The notes under the pieces: generated by a model
The model's input: only the letters and a program-made list of their open reading frames with translations
What the model was told of the DNA's origin: nothing
The model's database searches: none
Source of the DNA: Acidicapsa dinghuensis
GTDB taxonomy: Bacteria > Acidobacteriota > Terriglobia > Terriglobales > Acidobacteriaceae
Reading direction: 5' to 3'
DNA length: 64,000 bases
Assembly: GCF_025685685.1 (NCBI RefSeq)
Contig: NZ_JAGSYH010000004.1
Coordinates: forward strand, 372,001 to 436,000
In this document: positions 48,005-56,674 of the stretch, in pieces
How the letters are laid out: each line of letters begins with the position of its first letter
Position numbering within the stretch: position 1 is the stretch's first letter
Made by a program: the position numbers and the translations under genes

Positions 48005-49420
48005 TCAGTGGAGAATTGCGTAGCGAATTGCCTGTCCGATCCCCAGCAACACCGCAAACAACACTGTCAGTTGAATATCCTGCCTCCAGGTCGAAACACC
48101 TTCCCGGTTCGCTCCCGATACACCCACTACATACAAAGGAAAATCTCCGGCCGCAACCGCAACTACCGCGCCGAACATACCGTAGAAATGGAAGCCCAAT
48201 GGAATTGCTGTAGCGACGGCTGCCAGGTATGCTCCATTTCCAATCGCGCCATAGCGCGACTTACCCAAAGCCAAAAGCGCCGGAAATGTCGTGGAGTACA
48301 GCAATGTGTGCCACAGCCCCAGCGCCAGAACAGGCACCATCCACGATGCCTCGTGGTAGCGATGGTCATATACCTTCGTCACCACAAAGCCACCCAGGTG
48401 CGCCATAAGCGCCAGCAGCACTGAACCAGCGAGAAGCGCACGAAGACGATAGCCAAGAAATACCTGCCGAAACTCTTCAATCGGCAGGTGAGTCATCTTG
48501 GAAATAAAAGGAAAAACCACCCGGTTGGAAAAAGCATTGATGACCGCGCGCGGAATATCCGAAACCTGGTATGCCACCCCATACACGCCCAGCAGGGCAA
48601 AGCTAATCAGTCTTCCCATGATCAGCCGGTCTGCCTGGGAGGCAAAGAAGAACAGGGCCGTGGCCAGCAGAATCCATTTACCGAATTGCACCAGACTACG
48701 CACGCTTGGCGGATCCCAGCAGAATTTGTTGCGGATACCCGGCAGCACGCGATGGTTATGACTCAGAATCAGCTTGTAACACGTGCTGGCCAACGTCCCA
48801 ATCACCAGCGCCCACACAGAACGCATAGCGACTGCGCAACCAGCCGTCACCAGAAGATTGAAAATCTGGGTCGAGATATCCAGCGCAAACTGGCGGCGTA
48901 CCCCCATGTGCCGCGACATTGAAAGGATATTGGTGCTGTTAAATGCACCCAGCACAATATTTAGCCCGAGGGCAAGCATTAAGCCAATTAACTGTGGCTC
49001 GTGATAGAACAACGACATCGGCCAGGAAAGCACCAGCACCACGGCGAAGATTCCCACTCCACGCAGAATCTGCAGTGTCCATGCGGTGTTCAACAGCACC
49101 GGATCGTCGCCATTTGCATTCTGAATAACGCTTGGTCCAAGCCCGATGTCGGAGATCAGGCTGATGCCAACCACCAGCGTCGAAACCAGCGTCATCAGGC
49201 CGAAGAACTCAGGAGCAAGCAGGTGCGTAAGCACCAAACTGTTGACCACGCGCAGGGCCATCGAGATCCCATAATCCATAACGGTCCAGAAGGTCGCACG
49301 CACTGCGGTCGACTCCAGCCCCTTACGAGCGCGCTCCTCCGCCTCGGCGCTTGCTTCAATCGCCCGCGCCTCATCCGGCTCCGCAAGCGCAGACATCCCA
49401 ATGGTTTCGTCTACTGACAC
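48005..49420 (-). CDS. Lipopolysaccharide/oligosaccharide flippase (Wzx/MVF-type)
   Basis: Membrane protein of 471 aa with about twelve to fourteen hydrophobic segments and the polysaccharide-transporter pattern (VLTHLLAPEFFGLMTLVSTLVVGISLISDIGLGPSVIQ in the first segments). Such proteins move lipid-linked oligosaccharides or other amphiphiles across the inner membrane. Start is a GTG at 49420 preceded by GAGG; an ATG at 49396 lacks a site. It lies 76 bases upstream of the loading-module gene in the same direction and is probably the first gene of the biosynthetic run. It may export the NRPS-PKS product or serve a glycan made by the co-directional glycosyltransferases. Confidence 0.88.
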   Translation of the reverse strand: MSVDETIGMSALAEPDEARAIEASAEAEERARKGLESTAVRATFWTVMDYGISMALRVVNSLVLTHLLAPEFFGLMTLVSTLVVGISLISDIGLGPSVIQNANGDDPVLLNTAWTLQILRGVGIFAVVLVLSWPMSLFYHEPQLIGLMLALGLNIVLGAFNSTNILSMSRHMGVRRQFALDISTQIFNLLVTAGCAVAMRSVWALVIGTLASTCYKLILSHNHRVLPGIRNKFCWDPPSVRSLVQFGKWILLATALFFFASQADRLIMGRLISFALLGVYGVAYQVSDIPRAVINAFSNRVVFPFISKMTHLPIEEFRQVFLGYRLRALLAGSVLLALMAHLGGFVVTKVYDHRYHEASWMVPVLALGLWHTLLYSTTFPALLALGKSRYGAIGNGAYLAAVATAIPLGFHFYGMFGAVVAVAAGDFPLYVVGVSGANREGVSTWRQDIQLTVLFAVLLGIGQAIRYAILH

Positions 49421-49964
49421 CGCATCCTCAAGCTGTAAATGTGATAATTCTGCTTTCGTCTACTGAAACTATGGTGCACCGCAGGGTGATGGTGAGTGCA
49501 ATGCTGCTATCGTGTCATGCGTAGCGGAGATAAGGAGACCACAGAGCCAATGCATGCTTGCGATCCACCGCTTAGATTGATTCATCTTCTGTTGAAGACC
49601 CGAGGAGTTTCGCCCCCGGAGGCCATGTGATTCAGCCTCATCTCCTCTGTTACCTCAACAGTGCAGGCTCTTGGTTCCCTGTCGCGAAAGCCATCTCAGG
49701 AGGTTGGTAGTGAAAAATCAACCTCAAATCTGCTGCTTACGGGATCGACCGTTGCGGTCTGTACCGCAGCCTTGACTGGATTACCCTAACAATAACAGAA
49801 CCCTCTGCATTTATCAGTGCTTAACACTGCCGCTTACAGGTCATCAAAAAGCTGCTTCCGTGCTACAAGAGGCCCGACTCGGCGCTCCGCTTTTACACAC
49901 AAGTAACTTCCAATGCGATAACCGAAGAACATCGGCATGAAACATATATCCTAAGCAGACATGA
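49421..49964. other. Divergent control region of the NRPS-PKS cluster
   Basis: About 540 bases with no supported gene, lying between the flippase (minus) and the type II thioesterase (plus). It should contain the promoter of the ~22 kb biosynthetic run. A 13-base direct repeat TTTCGTCTACTGA occurs at 49405-49417 and 49454-49466, straddling the flippase start. No regulator gene is present in or next to the cluster. Confidence 0.45.
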
Positions 49965-50732
49965 ATGAAACTCCCTAGAGAAAATTCCACTCCCTGGCTC
50001 CAGCTTCGCCCCACCCCTGAAACCCCGCAAATGCGCATGTTTTGCTTCCCGCATGCCGGCGGCGGTTCCACGGTCTACTATCCCTGGAACCGCAGCCTGC
50101 CGCCCTTTGTGCAGGTCTGCCCGATCGTACTGCCAGGCCGGGAAAACAGGGTCTCCGAGCCTTCCATCGATGACTTTTCCATGCTCCTGGCCTCTATTAC
50201 GCGCCATCTTCGGCCCTGGCTCGATCTTCCATTCGTAGTCTTCGGGCACAGCATGGGAGCGCTTCTGGCCTTCGAATGGGTTCGCGAACTGCGGCGAAAT
50301 CACTGCCCTATGCCGGGCTGGCTCTTTTTATCGGGGAGGTGCGCTCCGCAAACCCCGCCCATCTCATCGCCTTTACACAACAAACCTGATGAAGAATTTC
50401 TCTCAGAACTGAATGAGCGTTATCGCGGTATCCCAGATGAGGTTCTTAGCAATCCCGAACTTCTCGAGTTCTACCTCCCGATTTTGCGCGCTGACATTGG
50501 CGTCATTGAATCCTACCGCTATCAGGAGCAAGAACCGCTGAGCATCCCAATCACCGTCTTTGCTGGAGCCGACGACACAAGCATCTCATGGAACGAGATC
50601 ATGGACTGGAAACTCCACACCTCCGCGCGTTTTCAGACTCAGATCCTTCCCGGTGGGCACTTCTATCCACACAACTCTCTTCTGCAGGCAATGTCCAAAA
50701 CGCTCTTAGAGCTACCGTTAATCGGCGTATGA
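49965..50732 (+). CDS. Type II thioesterase of the NRPS/PKS cluster
   Basis: Stand-alone alpha/beta hydrolase of 255 aa, the usual size for external thioesterases (GrsT/TycF-like). It shows FCFPHAGGGSTVYYPW, the nucleophile elbow VVFGHSMGALLAFEW (Ser near residue 92), FAGADDTSIS and the catalytic His in LPGGHFYPH. These enzymes remove wrong or stalled acyl groups from carrier proteins. Divergent from the flippase gene and convergent with the phosphopantetheinyl transferase gene. The start has no strong ribosome site. Its presence supports that the NRPS-PKS cluster is functional. Confidence 0.92.
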   Translation: MKLPRENSTPWLQLRPTPETPQMRMFCFPHAGGGSTVYYPWNRSLPPFVQVCPIVLPGRENRVSEPSIDDFSMLLASITRHLRPWLDLPFVVFGHSMGALLAFEWVRELRRNHCPMPGWLFLSGRCAPQTPPISSPLHNKPDEEFLSELNERYRGIPDEVLSNPELLEFYLPILRADIGVIESYRYQEQEPLSIPITVFAGADDTSISWNEIMDWKLHTSARFQTQILPGGHFYPHNSLLQAMSKTLLELPLIGV

Positions 50733-50816
50733 CTACCGCCCAGACACGCCCCCGAAACAACATCGGCCAGCAAATCCAACCGGTGCTCTCCATCAAAAGC
50801 CCGTTTCGATGCACCT

Positions 50817-51572
50817 TTACCCTTCGCGCATCACACTGTCATAAAGCCGCTCGATACTGCGCTCATTCGTAAAGGCCCAATCGCAAGTCCGCCAATCTCC
50901 AGGTGCTGCCGCAATCGCCGCGACAAACCCTTCCGGAGCATCCAGATCCTGTACTACCCAGGATGAAGGCCCGAACTTACCAGCGATTTCTCCCAGATGT
51001 ACAGTTCTGCCCGGCTCTATTACTTCAAACAAATCCAGTCCATCAGAAATACCCCGTCCTGAAGCCTTGAGAACCGCTTCCTTTCTTACCCATAACTGAA
51101 GAAATCGAAGCGACTGCTCCTCCGGTAAAGCGCTGGCAATCACCGCTGTCTCAAGGGGAGTGAAATAAGCCGAGGCAATCTCCATCCCCTCCACGTTATC
51201 CCGAATCGCTTCAACATCGATCCCCACATCCCTGAGGGCGGTGAACGCGATCAACGCTAGGCTGCCCGTGTGCGACACATTGAAATGCAGTCGTGCGATT
51301 CCTGCCAGCTGAGGCTTGCCATGCACTCCACTCTGCAACACCACATCCTTAGGGTGCACGCGCAAATAATGCGCCAATCCCAGGCGTAACATGGCCCGTC
51401 CCACTTGAAATCGCGAAGCCAGCCGCTCCGTCAAAAACCGCCCCGCGCGCAGCTGTTCCTCATGGGTCAAAAGAGTCTCGAACGGCAATTCGTTCCCCGC
51501 ATCCAGATCGATGCGCCACACATCGATCGTGTTGGCGGGCGGCAGCCCAGGACATGGAAGTTCGTCGCTCAT
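50817..51572 (-). CDS. Sfp-type 4'-phosphopantetheinyl transferase
   Basis: Converts apo carrier proteins to the holo form by transferring phosphopantetheine from CoA to the conserved Ser. Protein of 251 aa. The motifs GIDVE (metal binding, about residues 122-126) and WVRKEAVLKASGRG (about 165-178) are the two Sfp signatures, and HFNVSHTGSLALIA precedes them. The ATG at 51572 is preferred; a TTG five codons upstream is possible. Placed convergently with the thioesterase, it should activate the ACP and the three PCP domains of the nearby megasynthases (Ser973 and Ser2607 in the large protein, Ser582 in the loading module, Ser613 in the terminal module). It may also serve other carriers in the genome. 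Confidence 0.92.
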   Translation of the reverse strand: MSDELPCPGLPPANTIDVWRIDLDAGNELPFETLLTHEEQLRAGRFLTERLASRFQVGRAMLRLGLAHYLRVHPKDVVLQSGVHGKPQLAGIARLHFNVSHTGSLALIAFTALRDVGIDVEAIRDNVEGMEIASAYFTPLETAVIASALPEEQSLRFLQLWVRKEAVLKASGRGISDGLDLFEVIEPGRTVHLGEIAGKFGPSSWVVQDLDAPEGFVAAIAAAPGDWRTCDWAFTNERSIERLYDSVMREG

Positions 51573-51704
51573 GGAGTTTGATCTCAACCAAAGACACGCA
51601 TTGCGGCTGTTATGATGTCCGCATAGTCAGAGTATCTCAGCCTTATTCTTTCCCTTCCCCTGCCCCGATGGGGTACATGCTGACTGTCCGGAATACAAGT
51701 CATC

Positions 51705-53177
51705 ATGCACCTGCCACCATTTGCCGCCCTCATCGCCTGGATTCCCCTGGCAGCCCTTCTCTTCGGGCGGTTTCCAGTACGGATTGCCATTCTGGCAAAC
51801 TTCTTCCTTGGCTGGGCAATCCTGCCCGGCGCTCCGTACGTTCCCACAACCGCTGACTTCCCCTACTGGATCCTCGGTATTTGCCTGCCTTCAACGTACT
51901 TCCTCACCAAGGCCACAGCCGTGGGTCTATCTGCACTGGCAGGCATGCTTTTATTCCATCGCAGAGACTGGAGACGATGGCTTCCGGCGAGGACAGATCT
52001 GCCCGTGCTCTTATGGTCTTCCGCTCCGTTACTGGCAACCCATGCCCATTGGAGCCTCTTGGCGCGCGGCTCTTCAAGCGCCGTGTATCAGCTGCTTGCG
52101 TGGGCTGTTCCCTGGATATTGGGTCGCATCTACTTTTCAGATCGCGCCAGTCTCATCCTCTTCGCAAAATCCTGTGTGTTTGCCGGTCTTTGCTACGTCC
52201 CGGTCTGCTTGTTCGAATGGATCTCCGGCCCACAGATCTATCACTTTCTCTATGGCTATCAACCATATCGTCTGGTTGGCGCTGACCGCTATTTTGGCTA
52301 CCGTCCTGTCGGTCTGCTCGAAGACGGCAACCAGCTTGGCATCTGGATGGCTACTGCCTCTCTCCTGGCAATCTCGCTTGCTTTTTATCTTCTGGCCTTG
52401 AAAGTATGGCGGATTCCCATGACATGGGCAGCCATCGTCCTCACCATCTCGACACTGCTCTGTCAATCGGTTGGCAGTATTGTGCTGCTGATATGCCTTT
52501 TCCCGCTTGTTTTGCTGCGGCAACGCTTGTTTATGCGGGTAGTTTTAGGCGCTGCCGTCGTTGGAATTGCAGCCTTTGTCGTTTTCCTCGTTGTACCTCA
52601 TCCTTCGCTGCGAGCCATCGCAGCCTCCAGCACCTTCGTCCGCCACATCGCAGGCATTTTCCAAGAGATTGGAAGGCATTCCTTCGTATGGCGCCTTGCA
52701 CGCGATGAAAGTCATCTGGCAATCGCCATGCAGCATCCATGGCTCGGTTCAGGTGAGTGGAACTGGTGGCGCACAGGCGATGCCCGCCCCTGGAGCCTCT
52801 GGCTGTTGGTCTTCGGCATGTACGGGCTTTTCGGCGTAATGGCGCTGGGAAGTATGTTTCTGCTTCCTCTAACTCGCTTCGCACGGTCGCCGAAACTCAA
52901 AGGCGAAGCGATTTCCCGTTATCTCTTCCGGGCCCTCGCTGCCGCGATCCTGATGAGCGCCTTCGATGCTCTGCTTAACGGCGATTTCATTTTGGTTTAC
53001 CTGATTGCAATGGGAGGGATGGCAGCCTGGAGACACTCCCCCCAGTCATCCACCGTTCCCCTCACTCCCGAGTCAGTACCGGATCCTCATCGTCGGCAGG
53101 AGCCATCTTCGCCGCACGGCGCGGTAAAATCTTCGCCGGCACGCCTACCGCAACTGAATTCGACGGTACATCAGTAA
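51705..53177 (+). CDS. O-antigen-ligase-like membrane protein (paralog A)
   Basis: Membrane protein of 490 aa with about eleven hydrophobic segments. It shares a long pattern with the protein at 60514: PPFAALIAWIPL at the start, YRPVGLLEDGNQLGIWMATASLLA and SGEWNWWRTGDARPWSLWLLVFGMYG. The latter two regions correspond to the conserved loops of O-antigen ligase/polymerase-like proteins (WaaL/Wzy). The last ~50 residues are Pro/Ser-rich and hydrophilic and lie over the 3' end of the convergent acetyltransferase gene, overlapping it by 116 bases. It most likely polymerises or attaches a lipid-linked exopolysaccharide. Confidence 0.78.
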   Translation: MHLPPFAALIAWIPLAALLFGRFPVRIAILANFFLGWAILPGAPYVPTTADFPYWILGICLPSTYFLTKATAVGLSALAGMLLFHRRDWRRWLPARTDLPVLLWSSAPLLATHAHWSLLARGSSSAVYQLLAWAVPWILGRIYFSDRASLILFAKSCVFAGLCYVPVCLFEWISGPQIYHFLYGYQPYRLVGADRYFGYRPVGLLEDGNQLGIWMATASLLAISLAFYLLALKVWRIPMTWAAIVLTISTLLCQSVGSIVLLICLFPLVLLRQRLFMRVVLGAAVVGIAAFVVFLVVPHPSLRAIAASSTFVRHIAGIFQEIGRHSFVWRLARDESHLAIAMQHPWLGSGEWNWWRTGDARPWSLWLLVFGMYGLFGVMALGSMFLLPLTRFARSPKLKGEAISRYLFRALAAAILMSAFDALLNGDFILVYLIAMGGMAAWRHSPQSSTVPLTPESVPDPHRRQEPSSPHGAVKSSPARLPQLNSTVHQ

Positions 53178-53613
53178 TCACCACTGCATTCGCGCCGATC
53201 GCCACATCGTCTCCAATGCGGATGGACCCGAGAATCTTCGCTCCGGCCCCAATATCGACGCGGTCGCCGATCACCGGAGCCCCACGCTGCCCGGTATGGC
53301 GAAGCCCCACGGTGACACCGTTCCGAATGACGCAGTCGTCGCCAAACACCGCATCACCGCTGATGACAATGCCCCCAAAATGATCGATCCTGAACCGTCG
53401 GCCAAGCTTCACCTCGCAAGGAAGCTCGATCCCCGTAAGGATCTCCGAAATCACTTTAAGTAGTTTGTATGCAAAGGAGAAGGGAGCGCGAACCACGCGA
53501 GACCGTATGCCGTACCGCCAGTTCCCAAACCGGTACACAACCATCACCCACATACCCTGGCGAGTCCAATCGCGCTCGTAAACGCACCAGTCCTCGCGAA
53601 GGTTGTCGAACAT
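53062..53613 (-). CDS. Serine-acetyltransferase-like hexapeptide acyltransferase
   Basis: Protein of 183 aa. It starts FDNLREDWCVYERDWTRQGMWVMVVYRFGNW, the helical N-terminal part of CysE/WcaB-like enzymes found in exopolysaccharide operons. The left-handed beta-helix covers about residues 70-165, with the catalytic-site-like IDHFGGIVISGDAVFGDDCVIRNGVTVG and HTGQRGAPVIGDRVDIGAGAKILG. It probably acetylates a sugar or serine-containing component with acetyl-CoA. Its 3' end overlaps the end of the ligase-like gene by 116 bases in opposite orientation. A cysteine-biosynthesis role is less likely in this context but cannot be excluded. Confidence 0.82.
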   Translation of the reverse strand: MFDNLREDWCVYERDWTRQGMWVMVVYRFGNWRYGIRSRVVRAPFSFAYKLLKVISEILTGIELPCEVKLGRRFRIDHFGGIVISGDAVFGDDCVIRNGVTVGLRHTGQRGAPVIGDRVDIGAGAKILGSIRIGDDVAIGANAVVITDVPSNSVAVGVPAKILPRRAAKMAPADDEDPVLTRE

Positions 53614-54219
53614 CCTTTAGCTCCTCGCCGCGGGCATTTTGCCTACCCTCGCTTGGATTGTACTGGAGTGCCTCATCCTCGCGTCCTCGATCTTCAACCG
53701 CTTACCAATCGGCGTTCCACCTTACACTATGAACAAATTTTCTTCCCGAACAGCAACCGCCACCCCTGCGCCTGTAATATCCCATCCACATAAGTCACAC
53801 CTAGCCGCGATACGCAGGTCACTCCATAAAGTTACCTAAAGGCCATTCCAGAAGCATTTCTGGTCTTTCTTAGCCACATATTGCTACATAATCGATACGC
53901 GTTGCTTTCAGCACACACAAACTTCTGGACGATATACCACCTTCAGCGTGCGTCATCACACAAACTCAGCAATTGCGGAACGACTGCCCGATAGCTACGA
54001 TGAGAGACATGCCCGGGCAGAATTCAAAGGGCAACATGACAATTGGTGGTCATCCATCACTCGTCAGCGAAACCTCACTGCAATGAATCGCTCTACGGTT
54101 GAATACATTCCACGAGCGATTCCCGGCTGGAGACGGACGGCGTCTGGCCCTTATTAGCAGCCTTTCAGCCATCGCAAAATCGAGCGTTCTCGCTCAACCT
54201 CGGAAGGGAGTTCCCGTCA
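53614..54219. other. Intergenic region upstream of the exopolysaccharide export operon
   Basis: About 600 bases with no supported gene, divergent between the acetyltransferase and the family 2 glycosyltransferase. A short hairpin CCAGAA-GCAT-TTCTGG lies at 53848-53863. The promoter of the operon starting at 54220 should be here, but no clear hexamers were found. Confidence 0.4.
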
Positions 54220-55407
54220 GTGACATTACACCTCCTCCTAACACTGGCTGGAATTGCGCTCGTCGCAATCACGCTGCCTCTCGTCCTGGAGTTGTTCATT
54301 GTCACCAGCGCGAATCTGCTGCGTGGCCGCAAAAATGCCCCATCCGTCGCAGACAACTTCCAGGAATCCAACTTCCCTTTGACCGTCATTGTGCCCGCGC
54401 ACAATGAGCAGCTCCTGGTCAGCCACTGCGTAACAAGCCTCAAAACATCGGCAACATCGGCAACCCGCATTCTGGTAATCGCCCACAATTGCAGCGATTC
54501 CACCGCAGCCCGCGCCGCTGCTGCCGGTGCCGACGTGCTGGAATTGAATGATCCCGGCAAGAAGGGCAAAGGATTCGCTCTTCGTTACGGCTTTGAAAAG
54601 GCGCTTGCCGCGGGAGCCTCGGCAGTCATGGTCGTAGACGCCGACTCCGCCGTTTCCCCGGACACTGTCCCCGCCGTTGTAAAAGCTTTCGTTCAGGGAT
54701 CGCGTGTAGTCCAATGCCGTTATGAGATGGTCAGCGCCTCTGGGGCTGCTGGCACTCGCTTGGCCGCTCTCGCTTTTCGAGGATTCAACGTCGTGCGGCC
54801 GCGGGGTCGGCAGAACCTGGGACTCTCCGCCGGCATTCTGGGCAATGGCTTTGCAATGGCTCGTGAAGTCCTCGAAGCGAATCCTTACGAAGCATTCTCA
54901 GTTGTCGAGGATCTCGAATATCATCTTCACCTTGTCATGGCCGGTGAACGCGTTCACTATCTGGATCAGGTACTGGTCTCGGCGGAATTCCCCGAATCAC
55001 GTTCCGGTGAGCAAGTCCAGCGTTCTCGTTGGGAGGGCGGCAGATTCCGCACTGCTCGCGTATGGGCCATGCCACTTGTGGGTAAGATTCTTTCCGGACA
55101 GATCCGTCTCCTTGAACCTCTTTGCGACCTGACAGGTTTGCCATTAGCCTACGGAGTGTTCGCTTTACTCGTTGCCATTTGCCTTCCGCTAACATGGCTG
55201 CGATGGTATGCAACTTTTTCCCTTGGTACCGTGTTGGTGCATGTATTAACAGCCGCGTGGGCTGGAGACGATTTCCTTGGCACACTGAAGTTACTTGCGC
55301 TGGCTCCCCTTTATATCCTTCGCAAACTCTGGATGATACCCGGAATAGCTCGCGGAGCGAGCGCAAAAGCCGCGTGGATACGCACGGAGCGGAATAACAC
55401 GTTGTAG
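54220..55407 (+). CDS. Family 2 glycosyltransferase, membrane-bound
   Basis: Processive- or initiating-type GT-A transferase of 395 aa. GTG start with GGAAGGGAG ten bases upstream. N-terminal membrane segment (~1-30), then [28 protein letters not shown] and the metal motif [12 protein letters not shown] (about residues 142-153). Later [12 protein letters not shown] and [13 protein letters not shown] carry a conserved acidic pair, and RSRWEGGR resembles the R-W motif of the family. Two to three C-terminal membrane segments follow (~300-360). It precedes the Wza-like gene by about 117 bases and is probably the first gene of the exopolysaccharide export operon. Sugar specificity is unknown. Confidence 0.88.
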   Translation: MTLHLLLTLAGIALVAITLPLVLELFIVTSANLLRGRKNAPSVADNFQESNFPLTVIVPAHNEQLLVSHCVTSLKTSATSATRILVIAHNCSDSTAARAAAAGADVLELNDPGKKGKGFALRYGFEKALAAGASAVMVVDADSAVSPDTVPAVVKAFVQGSRVVQCRYEMVSASGAAGTRLAALAFRGFNVVRPRGRQNLGLSAGILGNGFAMAREVLEANPYEAFSVVEDLEYHLHLVMAGERVHYLDQVLVSAEFPESRSGEQVQRSRWEGGRFRTARVWAMPLVGKILSGQIRLLEPLCDLTGLPLAYGVFALLVAICLPLTWLRWYATFSLGTVLVHVLTAAWAGDDFLGTLKLLALAPLYILRKLWMIPGIARGASAKAAWIRTERNNTL

Positions 55408-55524
55408 GGATTGAGGATGAGCGTGGCTTCTCCGATACTCGGAAACGGGGAGGCTCCGTCAGCGTCTATTGCTCGGAGCTGGTGCGGAGATGCACTGGGT
55501 GGGCTTTTAGCCCGGAGGACAGAA

Positions 55525-56580
55525 ATGAAGTTGTTTCGATTTTCAAGTGTCGCCTTGGTGGTTCTCTCTGCGGGATTTACCTTGCGAGCACAACAGGATT
55601 CGACCCCGCACCCCGCATCGCCTGAAGTTACAAGCATTCCGGTAGATACCACGCAGCCGTCAAATCCCGCGCTGACAGTCCGCGATGAAAAGGTGCTCAA
55701 AGACTTTGAGCCTGCCGCGAATACGGAATATACGCTGGGCGCGGGCGATCAGATCTCTCTTGATTTCCCCGGACACCCGGAACTCAACGACAAGATGGCC
55801 ATTGGTCCGGATGGTCTGATCACCGTTAAATACGCCGGCGCCGTGCGGATCACTGATCTCACCCGCGAACAAGCCGCTAAGGCCATCGTCGACGCGCTTT
55901 CCAAGTACTACTCCGACGCCTCCGTCACCGTCAGCATCGATAAGTACAGCGCAAATAAAGTCCGTGTCATCGGATATGTCCAGCACCCTGGCGAAATTTT
56001 CTTCGACGACACCCCAACGCTCCTGGATGCGATCGGCAAAGCCGGCCTCATATCTCCTACAACCACTTCTCCAACCGGCGGCGCCAGCAATGTTGGACCC
56101 GGCGTACCGGAAACATGCACCATTTACCGCGGTAACGACACTGCCGTTCAGGTTGAGTTGCGAAAACTCCTGATGTCGGGAAGTACTCTGGCCGATTTGC
56201 GCTTACGCCGGAACGACATCGTCTATGTGCCCCAGCCCAATCAGAAGTTTGTTTCCGTGCTCGGTGAAGTCGGCAAGGTAAGCAATGTTCCGCTTACTCC
56301 GGACTCCACTCTGATCTCTGTCCTTGCCGAAGCTGGATGCTGCACGGAAACTGCCGGCTTCAATCCCAAGATCCACGTTTTACAGCGTTCAACAGGAAAG
56401 CAATATACCTTCGAATACAAGAAGCTCATGACATTGAACGGGGGACAGGAAATTACGCTGCACTCAGGCGATTTGATCTACATCCAAAAGTCCACCATGT
56501 ATAAATTGACATACATTTTTGAGAAACTAAGCCCAATTGCAACTATGGCCACTGTCGGTGTCCTGGCCGCGAGCTACTGA
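55525..56580 (+). CDS. Polysaccharide export protein, Wza/GumB-like
   Basis: Periplasmic/outer-membrane export-channel protein of 351 aa. The start at 55525 has GGAGG seven bases upstream and gives a signal peptide ([23 protein letters not shown]); an upstream in-frame start at 55411 does not. The poly-export domain begins [19 protein letters not shown] (about residue 68) and is followed by SLBB-like domains ([16 protein letters not shown], and [16 protein letters not shown]). Unlike E. coli Wza it lacks a lipobox Cys after the signal peptide. The C-terminal [14 protein letters not shown] could be a short membrane-inserting tail. It is followed by the Wzc-like gene after 94 bases, the usual pairing. 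Confidence 0.9.
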   Translation: MKLFRFSSVALVVLSAGFTLRAQQDSTPHPASPEVTSIPVDTTQPSNPALTVRDEKVLKDFEPAANTEYTLGAGDQISLDFPGHPELNDKMAIGPDGLITVKYAGAVRITDLTREQAAKAIVDALSKYYSDASVTVSIDKYSANKVRVIGYVQHPGEIFFDDTPTLLDAIGKAGLISPTTTSPTGGASNVGPGVPETCTIYRGNDTAVQVELRKLLMSGSTLADLRLRRNDIVYVPQPNQKFVSVLGEVGKVSNVPLTPDSTLISVLAEAGCCTETAGFNPKIHVLQRSTGKQYTFEYKKLMTLNGGQEITLHSGDLIYIQKSTMYKLTYIFEKLSPIATMATVGVLAASY

Positions 56581-56674
56581 GAATGAACTGAAATTCAAGA
56601 ACAGTGTGAGCACATCGCAATACGCCTTACGATCCATTCAACAGACGAGTTCAGTTTTCATAAGGACTTAAGTT

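Noticed and set aside
53848..53863. CCAGAA-TTCTGG hairpin followed by pyrimidines
   Set aside because: Stem is only six bases, too weak and too far from any stop codon to call a terminator.
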